A stretch of 5,486 nt of DNA from an uncultured Clostridia bacterium (GTDB lineage: Bacteria > Bacillota > Clostridia > HGM11514): contig CABSMD010000180.1 of the NCBI GenBank assembly GCA_902478725.1, positions 1-5,486 of the forward strand, written 5' to 3'. Positions within the stretch are counted from its first letter, which is position 1. Every line of letters begins with the position of its first letter. A program made the translations under genes and the position numbers. Of the stretch, positions 1 through 5,407 are shown one piece after another. Under the pieces are notes generated by a model. That model had not been told where the DNA came from. It saw only the letters and a list, made by a program, of their open reading frames with translations, and did not search any database.

Positions 1-2
1 GA

Positions 3-317
3 ATTATTTATGTCGTTATGCGGGTTATCGGTAAAATTGCGGGCGTTTGGTTCGGCGGCGCATGGATGAAAACGGATCAAAACATCAGAAAATATCTGGG
101 ACCTACCCTGATGCCCCAAGCAGGTGTCGCGCTCGGTCTGCTGTTGGTAGCGGCGCAGGTGGTGCCGGAGTTTGCAAAGGATATTCGCGTTATCATATTA
201 TGTTCCACATTTATCTACTCGATCATCGGGCCGGTCGCGGCCAAGATCGCGCTGGTCAAGTCGGGTGAAATTCAATTGAGACCAAAAAAGGATAAAAAGG
301 CTGTAAACGGCCAATAA
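3..317 (+). CDS. Cation:proton antiporter, C-terminal fragment (cut by left edge)
   Basis: The reading frame is open to the left edge (it reads IIYVV before the first internal ATG at 18), so this is the last ~104 residues of a longer membrane protein and the ATG at 18 is not the real start. The fragment contains three hydrophobic stretches: one at the very start, one around AGVALGLLLVAAQVVPEF, and one around VIILCSTFIYSIIGPVAAKIAL. The segment RKYLGPTLMPQAGVALGL closely resembles the conserved penultimate region of Kef/NhaP-type sodium or potassium:proton antiporters, which exchange cations for protons at the cytoplasmic membrane. It ends in a short lysine-rich tail (RPKKDKKAVNGQ) with no RCK/TrkA-N nucleotide-binding domain, unlike KefB/KefC. 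The exact family (CPA1 or CPA2) and the transported ion cannot be decided from the fragment. The link to the downstream sugar genes is only positional. Confidence 0.8.
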   Translation: MIYVVMRVIGKIAGVWFGGAWMKTDQNIRKYLGPTLMPQAGVALGLLLVAAQVVPEFAKDIRVIILCSTFIYSIIGPVAAKIALVKSGEIQLRPKKDKKAVNGQ

Positions 318-323
318 AGGAGG
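316..323 (+). promoter_or_regulatory. Shine-Dalgarno of the beta-helix gene, overlapping the antiporter stop codon
   Basis: AAAGGAGG at 316-323 is a near-perfect Shine-Dalgarno that shares bases with the antiporter TAA stop (315-317) and lies 5 bases before the ATG at 329. Only 11 bases separate the two genes, and no terminator or convincing promoter fits between them. This supports co-transcription and possible translational coupling, which is an inference. Confidence 0.75.
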
Positions 324-328
324 ATATT

Positions 329-2332
329 ATGAAATACTATATCGACCCCAAAGGCAGCGGGGATTTTACTACGCTGGGAGAATTGGAGGAATATCTATTA
401 GAGGCTTCGCTGGATTCGTCTATTCATGTAATTCTTCGCAAAGGTACCCATATCACACAGAAAACGGTCTCATTGCAAAGTAACGTAACCCTTGAGGGGG
501 AGGATGGTGCAGTTATCAGCGGAGGCATGCGTGTTGCGGATTGGTCGCTGTTTGACTCTCCACGCAACATCTACCGTTCCTTTGTTGGAACGAATGTCCG
601 AACCAGGCAGCTGTTTTGTAACGGTATCCGCGGGACACGCGCACGCAGCGAGGGTGGACTCCATAACTGCGCGACAGATTATGCGACAGGACACACGACT
701 ACCGACTGCTTTTTGGCGGATTTCAAATATCCGCAGGATTTGGAGATGGTTTATTACGAACAATGGACCAATCCGCGCTGCGGCGTCGAAAAAATCGAGG
801 TGGAGGATGGCATCGCCACTCTCACAATGAAACAGCCCGGCTGGTCGTTTGTTACCAACAAAGGGTTGACCTCTGTTTCTACGCCGGTTTATTATGAAAA
901 CGCTTATGAACTGTTGACCGACGAGGGAGAGTGGTATCTGGATATCCACGAGGGTTATCTGTACTACATCCCACGTTTTTTTGAGGATATGGATACGGCT
1001 GAAATTGTTCTCCCGCTTTGCGAGCAGCTTTTGACGGTGAACGGTACCGTTGAAACCCCCGCTGAGAACATTACCTTACAAAACCTTATCTTCCAATACG
1101 CGACCTGGCGGCGGCCGTCCGGCACCGGCGGGCACAGCGACGCGCAGAACAACCATCTGCGGGAAAAGGCGCCAAACGGCTCTTCCCTGCCCGACCGGCT
1201 CTCCGGTGCGGCGGTCGAGATCGATTCTGTAAAAGGTCTCACGGTGAAAGACTGTACCTTCCGCCATCTCGGCGGAGCGGGACTGAAAATGACGGGGGCG
1301 GTTCAAAACAGCCTAATCGAGGGGAATGAGTTTTATGATATTTCCGGCGGCGCAATTTTACTTGGCGAGCCGGATGTAACGGATGAAAATGTATATTGCC
1401 CAAAGGATAAGCGCTACGCGATCCGGAATAACCGGGTGAATAATAACTATATCCATTCCATTGGTGTGGAGTACCGTTCGGCCGCCGGTATATCGGCAGG
1501 GTTTCCGACGGACACGGAGTTTTGCCACAACGAACTGTTCGATATGCCCTACAGTGGATTTCATATCGGATACGGCTGGGACCGTCTTCCGAAATCATGC
1601 ATCCGCAACGTAAAAATCGCGGATAACTATATCCACCAGGTAATGAATGGCCGGATTTTTGACGGATCCGCCATTTATGCGCTCGGCCCGACAGGCGGCA
1701 GTTTGGATGATCCAAACCGGATCACCGGCAATTTTGTTACCCAGGTGCAAAACTACCACGGTGCGCTCTATCTCGACGAAGGCTCAAGCTTTTGGGAGGT
1801 ATTCCATAATGTTGTAGATCTGTCCGATACACCTACCTGGTACGGCAAGGGAGATGCACCCGGGAAACCACGATGGATTCACCTTTGGCGGGACAGTATA
1901 CACCACAACCGGATCATTGACAATTATAGCACGACAGATGAAAAAACGAACAAGGCGGTTGAAACGGAATTTGAAGAGCCGCATATATTCCATGCCGAAA
2001 ACCCACCGTCTGAGGTTATCTGCATCCGGCAGAACGCAGGACCGGAAGCCCAATTCGCCGAACGCTTTGCCGGCGGGCTGCAAACCGTTGTTGTGGAACC
2101 GATCAAAAAGATGAAAACGGGTGAATCCCGTGAAATTGTGATGCATGCCAAAACGCCGGCCGGAGAAAGCGTACAACCGCAGAGACTCCACATTAGAAAC
2201 CATAGTCCGGAAACCGTTTCGCTTTCCGGCAATACGCTGACCGCTATGAAACGGGGCGTTGCATTGATCGATATCACTGTCACAGACGGCGAATTGCTTC
2301 ATCGGTTTCAGTTAAGCATTTTAGTTGAATAA
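329..2332 (+). CDS. Right-handed parallel beta-helix protein, probable GH141-like glycoside hydrolase with C-terminal Ig-like domain
   Basis: The 667-residue protein opens with YYIDPKGSGDFTTLGELEEY (residues 3-22), the usual first strand of pectate-lyase-like beta-helix enzymes. It continues with VTLEGEDGAVISGG (53-66), a non-helical insert to about 230 containing RQLFCNGIRGTRARS and EWYLDIHEGYLYYIP, and then helix coils from about 245 to 535. An N-x-[FILV] pattern recurs at N333, N373, N401, N433, N468 and N494. The WYLD...G.LYY.P element and the pair IFDGSAIYALG (D445) and ALYLDEGSS (D483) resemble the GH141 family, whose known members include an alpha-L-fucosidase and a xylanase. The two aspartates are my candidates for the catalytic pair. 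Residues ~585-667 resemble a Big_2 Ig-like domain (SPETVSLSGNTLTAMKRGVA). There is no signal peptide or anchor and there are ten cysteines, which argues for a cytosolic enzyme acting on imported oligosaccharides. Substrate unknown. A lyase or epimerase with the same fold is the main alternative. Confidence 0.8.
   Translation: MKYYIDPKGSGDFTTLGELEEYLLEASLDSSIHVILRKGTHITQKTVSLQSNVTLEGEDGAVISGGMRVADWSLFDSPRNIYRSFVGTNVRTRQLFCNGIRGTRARSEGGLHNCATDYATGHTTTDCFLADFKYPQDLEMVYYEQWTNPRCGVEKIEVEDGIATLTMKQPGWSFVTNKGLTSVSTPVYYENAYELLTDEGEWYLDIHEGYLYYIPRFFEDMDTAEIVLPLCEQLLTVNGTVETPAENITLQNLIFQYATWRRPSGTGGHSDAQNNHLREKAPNGSSLPDRLSGAAVEIDSVKGLTVKDCTFRHLGGAGLKMTGAVQNSLIEGNEFYDISGGAILLGEPDVTDENVYCPKDKRYAIRNNRVNNNYIHSIGVEYRSAAGISAGFPTDTEFCHNELFDMPYSGFHIGYGWDRLPKSCIRNVKIADNYIHQVMNGRIFDGSAIYALGPTGGSLDDPNRITGNFVTQVQNYHGALYLDEGSSFWEVFHNVVDLSDTPTWYGKGDAPGKPRWIHLWRDSIHHNRIIDNYSTTDEKTNKAVETEFEEPHIFHAENPPSEVICIRQNAGPEAQFAERFAGGLQTVVVEPIKKMKTGESREIVMHAKTPAGESVQPQRLHIRNHSPETVSLSGNTLTAMKRGVALIDITVTDGELLHRFQLSILVE
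1443..1635 (+). repeat. 13-bp direct repeat marking two beta-helix coils
   Basis: ATAACTATATCCA occurs at 1443-1455 and again at 1623-1635, exactly 180 bases (60 codons) apart and in the same reading frame. It encodes NNYIH around residues 372-376 and DNYIH around 432-436. It most likely reflects the internal coil repeat of the beta-helix rather than a regulatory or mobile element. Confidence 0.5.
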
Positions 2333-2350
2333 AAACGTAAACAAATGATA

Positions 2351-2384
2351 AAAAAGCCATAAGCGAACTGCTTATGGCTTTTTT
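2351..2384 (+). terminator. Intrinsic terminator after the beta-helix gene
   Basis: AAAAAGCCATAAGC (2351-2364) pairs perfectly with GCTTATGGCTTTTT (2370-2383) across a GAACT loop, and T residues continue to 2384. It begins 18 bases after the beta-helix stop codon. The left arm begins with an A-run (2350-2355), so the element could also work on the minus strand, but no minus-strand gene runs into it. Confidence 0.9.
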
Positions 2385-2419
2385 ATGCGATTTGGGCAAA
2401 AACATCTGCAAAGCCGATA

Positions 2420-2449
2420 AATACAAAAGCCCCGCACCAACAGTATAAT
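2420..2449 (+). promoter_or_regulatory. Putative promoter of the two oxidoreductase genes
   Basis: TATAAT at 2444-2449 is a perfect -10 box in the 143-base gap after the terminator. Transcription would start near 2456, giving a leader of about 20 bases. The -35 region is poor: AATACA at 2420-2425 (18-base spacer) matches only half of TTGACA. A weak -35 with a consensus -10 is compatible with activator dependence, for instance on the AraC-type regulator downstream, but that is inference. I saw no clear operator or catabolite-response palindrome in this gap. Confidence 0.55.
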
Positions 2450-2461
2450 AAAAGTAAAAAC

Positions 2462-2467
2462 AGGAGG
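2462..2467 (+). promoter_or_regulatory. Shine-Dalgarno that fixes the dehydrogenase start at 2476
   Basis: AGGAGG at 2462-2467 lies 8 bases before the ATG at 2476. Another ATG at 2469 is out of frame with the dehydrogenase and only one base from the Shine-Dalgarno, too close to be used well. The start at 2476 is therefore preferred, and it gives the expected MDR N-terminus MKAAILT. Confidence 0.85.
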
Positions 2468-2475
2468 TATGGAAA

Positions 2476-3459
2476 ATGAAAGCAGCAATATTGACTCAGA
2501 AAGAACGGTTCGAACTACTTGATATCCCGATTCCTGTTATGGATGATACTGATGTAATGGTAAAAATTACGGATTGTTCGGTATGCAACAGCACAGACGC
2601 AAAGCTATTCCACGGCAAACACAAGCTGTCCGTCTATCCGATGCTGATCGGACACGAATGTGCGGGAATCGTCTACAAGATTGGGCGGAAGGTAACACGC
2701 TGGAAGGAAGGCGACAGGGTTTTGGGCAGTGTCTTTAAAGGCACAAAGCAAATTCCAGCCGTCTGGGGCGGCTATGCGGAATTTGGCGTTTGCAACGAGA
2801 CTGCCCTGCTCCCGATACCGGACGGAGTGGGTTTAACCGAGGCGACGTTAGCGGTTATGCTTGGCGAGACCCTCAACGCTGTGCGGATCGCGGAGGTCAA
2901 GCCCGGTGATACGGTTGGCATCATCGGCTGTGGCGCGGTCGGGCTCAGCCTTCTTTCAGTGGTCCAGCATTTCCTGCCGCAAACAATCATTGCACTTGAC
3001 ATTTCCGACGAAAAGCTCGCGCGCGCAAAGCAGATGGGAGCGGATGTTACGCTCAACACCGCCGCGCCTGATATCAGAGAACAAATTGACGTGATAACCG
3101 GCGGAAACGGCTTGAATAAGATATTTGAGGCGGTGGGCAAAAAGGATACCTATGAATTGATGTACGACACAGCGGCCAGAAATGGGATAATTGTGCCATT
3201 CGGCATTGTCAATGAGGATATTCAGGTGCCGTTTCAAAAAATCTATTCGCGTCAGGTTCAGATACGCTGGTGCTCAGCGGCAGGCGACTATGGCTCCGTA
3301 TACAAATCGGCCGCGCTTAAAATGCTGCAAAGGGGCTTTATCGACAAAGGGATGATTACCAGTGTGACGCCCTTAGAACAGATCGGCAAGGTGTTTGAAC
3401 GGATCGCTCTTGGGAGGGAAACACGGGCGGTAATACAGATGAACGGAGGGAAAGCATGA
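2476..3459 (+). CDS. Zinc-type medium-chain alcohol/polyol dehydrogenase (MDR family), lacking the structural-zinc lobe
   Basis: This 327-residue protein is an MDR-superfamily dehydrogenase that should oxidise a secondary alcohol, such as a polyol or sugar hydroxyl, with NAD(P)+ in the cytosol. The N-terminal GroES-like domain carries CSVCNSTD, where C37 is the likely catalytic-zinc ligand, then GHECAG (H60, E61), and E131 in GETLNAV sits where polyol dehydrogenases have a further ligand. The Rossmann domain has GCGAVG (151-156), and D175 at the end of the second strand (IIALDIS) suggests NAD preference. The four-cysteine structural-zinc loop expected near residues 85-105 is absent: that segment reads VFKGTKQIPAVWGGYAEFGV. 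The protein is correspondingly shorter than typical ~345-residue members. It is the first gene of a two-gene unit and overlaps the next gene by 4 bases. Related families include sorbitol/iditol and threonine dehydrogenases. The exact substrate cannot be assigned. Confidence 0.88.
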   Translation: MKAAILTQKERFELLDIPIPVMDDTDVMVKITDCSVCNSTDAKLFHGKHKLSVYPMLIGHECAGIVYKIGRKVTRWKEGDRVLGSVFKGTKQIPAVWGGYAEFGVCNETALLPIPDGVGLTEATLAVMLGETLNAVRIAEVKPGDTVGIIGCGAVGLSLLSVVQHFLPQTIIALDISDEKLARAKQMGADVTLNTAAPDIREQIDVITGGNGLNKIFEAVGKKDTYELMYDTAARNGIIVPFGIVNEDIQVPFQKIYSRQVQIRWCSAAGDYGSVYKSAALKMLQRGFIDKGMITSVTPLEQIGKVFERIALGRETRAVIQMNGGKA

Positions 3460-4469
3460 AATTTGCAATTGTGGGATGCGGTGTGATCGGACGGATTCAC
3501 GCGCATGTAATACAGGAGCTTAAACACGCAATGCTCGCTGCTGTGGTGGATAGCAATCCTCAGAAGCTACAAACGGCAATGGCTGATTTTCATTGCGACG
3601 GTTATACAACCTTAGAAGAAGCGCTCAAACAATCCGACATAGACGCGGTGAGCATCTGCGTCCCCTCCGGTCTGCACGGCGAGATCGCCGCCGCGGCCGC
3701 CCGAGCGGGAAAGCATGTACTGATGGAAAAACCGATTGATGTAACACTTGAGGCGGCGGATCGAACGATCGAGGTCTGCGAACGCTATCACGTAAAACTT
3801 GGCGTCGTGTTTCAACACCGGTTTGATACCGCTATTGTTGCCCTCAAACAAGCCGTTACAGAAAGCGCGCTGGGTAAAATCAATTTTGTAAACGCCCGCA
3901 CCTGCTGGTATAGGGATACTGACTACTACCGCGAGGGATGGCGCGGCACCTTGAAACTTGACGGAGGCGGTGCGTTGATCAATCAATCGATTCATTATAT
4001 CGATCTGCTTCAATATGTCGCCGGAGAGGTGGAAAGCGTATTTGGAAAATGCGATACCCTCCTGCACCGTACAATCGAGGGAGAGGATATCGGCTGTGCG
4101 CTCCTGCGTTTTAAAAACGGCGCTATTGGTACGATTGAAGGAACAACACTGGCATATGGCGACCGTACTACCGAACTGAACCTGTTTGGCGAAGAGGGCA
4201 GTATACGAATTGAGAATGACAAGACCAAATTCTTTGCTTTCCGGGGACAAACGCCGCCGCAATACCAAGCGTCCACCGAAGATATGGAGGTGCTCGTGCG
4301 CGAAGAAGTCAACATCGTTCCTCACAGGCGGCAGTATGAAGATTTTTGTGAGGCAATAGAACACAATCGTACTCCTTTGGTGGACGGGAGGGAAGCGCGA
4401 AAATCCCTCGCCATCATTTCAGCAATCTACCGTTCTTCCCGCACAAATAATTGGGAAACAGTTGAATAA
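3456..4469 (+). CDS. Gfo/Idh/MocA family NAD(P)-dependent oxidoreductase
   Basis: The 337-residue protein has the standard two-domain architecture. The N-terminal Rossmann fold contains MKFAIVGCGVIGRIHAHV (GxGxxG, residues 7-12) with D32 after the second strand, suggesting NAD. The family signature EKP lies at 91-93, with K92 the likely catalytic lysine. The C-terminal alpha/beta substrate domain has GWRGTLKLDGGGALINQSIH, in which N176 and H180 fit the family's [D/N]-x3-H catalytic element. Members interconvert a sugar, sugar acid or cyclitol hydroxyl and the corresponding ketone. The start codon lies in an ATGA overlap with the dehydrogenase stop, and its GGAGGG ribosome site (3445-3450) is inside the upstream gene, so the two are very likely co-translated. 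Length is normal, nothing is broken and there is no export signal. The subfamily resembles generic sugar dehydrogenases of gut Clostridia. Myo-inositol 2-dehydrogenase is possible but not demonstrable. Confidence 0.92.
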   Translation: MKFAIVGCGVIGRIHAHVIQELKHAMLAAVVDSNPQKLQTAMADFHCDGYTTLEEALKQSDIDAVSICVPSGLHGEIAAAAARAGKHVLMEKPIDVTLEAADRTIEVCERYHVKLGVVFQHRFDTAIVALKQAVTESALGKINFVNARTCWYRDTDYYREGWRGTLKLDGGGALINQSIHYIDLLQYVAGEVESVFGKCDTLLHRTIEGEDIGCALLRFKNGAIGTIEGTTLAYGDRTTELNLFGEEGSIRIENDKTKFFAFRGQTPPQYQASTEDMEVLVREEVNIVPHRRQYEDFCEAIEHNRTPLVDGREARKSLAIISAIYRSSRTNNWETVE

Positions 4470-4490
4470 TCCCCAAACCAGTGCTATACT
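4462..4490 (+). promoter_or_regulatory. Promoter of the AraC-family regulator (TTGAAT, 17-base spacer, extended -10)
   Basis: TTGAAT at 4462-4467 and TATACT at 4485-4490 are separated by exactly 17 bases, and TGC directly before the -10 gives an extended -10 element. The -35 box overlaps the last codons and stop of the Gfo/Idh/MocA gene. Transcription would start near 4497. The regulator can therefore be made independently of the upstream unit. Confidence 0.75.
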
Positions 4491-4491
4491 A

Positions 4492-4504
4492 TGTATATCA
4501 TACA
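4492..4504. promoter_or_regulatory. Short inverted repeat at the predicted transcription start, possible operator
   Basis: TGTAT (4492-4496) and ATACA (4500-4504) form a perfect inverted repeat around ATC, spanning the predicted start of the regulator transcript. Its position would suit autoregulation or binding by another repressor. The arms are only 5 bases and AT-rich, so chance is a real possibility. Confidence 0.3.
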
Positions 4505-4523
4505 AAAAAATAAGGGGTAGCCT

Positions 4524-5336
4524 ATGGGATTCCGTTATGAACTGAACGATTCCATTCAGATTAATTTGATCGGCCGCTGCGCAGGACAGCCGGGTACCTA
4601 TGCGGGAGAACACTACCATCCGTTTTGGGAGCTGGTATTGATGCTGGAAGGCGAAGGCCGGCATTTATCCGGCGATGAATCGCTGCTGGTCCATCAAAAC
4701 AGTCTTTGGCTGATTCCGCCGGAAGTCAAGCATGATTTTTACAACGAGAGATGTATGCAGGTCGAAAAGCTGTATATTGGCTTTTCCTTTCAAAGTAGCA
4801 TTCAAATTTACAAGGATATGGCCTTTGCCGACCTGACCCGTTATGCCCAGGCCCGGCAGATTGCCGTAATCCTGCGGGAAACGGCAAACAAGATTGAAAA
4901 CCAATTGCAGCTACCGGCCTCCGAGATGTGTACCCTGCTCGAATCAATCACCAGGGCCGTTTCTTTCCTCTTCCCGCGCGAAACCGGATGGAACTATCAG
5001 GCATCAACACAGGTCAATCTTGCTAATAATATAAAAAGGTTTCTGTGCGATAATGTCTGCCGTACTATCAAAACAAGCGAGCTATCCTCTATGTTCTATC
5101 GTTCCTCGCACTATATGGGAGATGTATTTAAAAAGGTAACGGGGTTTTCTATCAAGGAATACCATAACATGCTTCGCATGGAATATGCTCTTCGACTATT
5201 AAAGGAATCTGATTTGACCATCACAGAAATTTCTAAAAAAATGGGATTTGACAGCCTGCATTACTTCTCAAAAAAATTCAAGGAGTATTATCATTGCAGT
5301 CCAAAAGCTATGCGAAGCAATGTCAGGGAGGAATAA
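4524..5336 (+). CDS. AraC-family transcriptional regulator with N-terminal cupin-like sensor domain
   Basis: The 270-residue protein has the common two-part AraC layout. Residues ~25-90 form a cupin-like ligand-binding domain: GEHYHPFWELVLMLEGEGRH, with H30, H32 and E36 typical of this fold, then SLWLIPPEVKHDFYN with H70. A helical linker spans about 100-160. Residues ~165-265 hold the two helix-turn-helix units: IKTSELSSMFYRSSHYMGDVF for the first, and LTITEISKKMGFDSLHYFSK plus FKEYYHCSP for the second, which match the AraC signature. Such proteins usually activate carbohydrate genes when a sugar or oligosaccharide binds the cupin domain. The start follows AAGGGG (4512-4517) by 6 bases. The gene has its own promoter and is the last gene before a convergent rRNA gene. 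The oxidoreductase genes and the beta-helix gene are the likely targets, by proximity only. Confidence 0.93.
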   Translation: MGFRYELNDSIQINLIGRCAGQPGTYAGEHYHPFWELVLMLEGEGRHLSGDESLLVHQNSLWLIPPEVKHDFYNERCMQVEKLYIGFSFQSSIQIYKDMAFADLTRYAQARQIAVILRETANKIENQLQLPASEMCTLLESITRAVSFLFPRETGWNYQASTQVNLANNIKRFLCDNVCRTIKTSELSSMFYRSSHYMGDVFKKVTGFSIKEYHNMLRMEYALRLLKESDLTITEISKKMGFDSLHYFSKKFKEYYHCSPKAMRSNVREE

Positions 5337-5364
5337 AAGTTATAGGTACTTGAAATAGTAGGAG

Positions 5365-5404
5365 ATAATAAAAAAGGCTATCTAACGATAGCCTTTTTTA
5401 TTAT
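5365..5404. terminator. Bidirectional intrinsic terminator shared by the regulator gene and the 5S rRNA
   Basis: ATAATAAAAAAGGCTATC (5365-5382) is perfectly complementary to GATAGCCTTTTTTATTAT (5387-5404) around a four-base TAAC loop. The GC-containing core GGCTATC/GATAGCC is flanked by six A on the left and six T on the right, so each strand has a hairpin followed by a T-tract. It lies 28 bases after the regulator stop and a few bases beyond the 3' end of the minus-strand 5S rRNA, so it should terminate both. Confidence 0.92.
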
Positions 5405-5407
5405 AAA

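Noticed and set aside
18..317. A complete 99-residue small membrane protein starting at the ATG at 18
   Set aside because: The frame is open upstream to the window edge with continuing hydrophobic sequence, and no ribosome binding site precedes the ATG. It is the tail of a longer antiporter.
470..949. Minus-strand open frame of 159 codons, with others at 1239-1715 and 1784-2302
   Set aside because: All are antisense to the beta-helix gene, which has consistent fold motifs along its full length. The products look low in structure and resemble no family I know.
2469..2471. Alternative ATG start just upstream of the dehydrogenase
   Set aside because: It is out of frame with the dehydrogenase and one base from the AGGAGG, too close for normal initiation.
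2333..2475. Possible riboswitch, small RNA or catabolite-response element in the longest gap
   Set aside because: Apart from the terminator hairpin, -10 box and ribosome binding site, I found no conserved aptamer-like pairing and no cre-like palindrome.
3612..4364. Open frame of 250 codons on the minus strand
   Set aside because: It lies wholly inside the Gfo/Idh/MocA gene, whose plus-strand product has clear family motifs. The minus-strand protein shows no recognisable domain.
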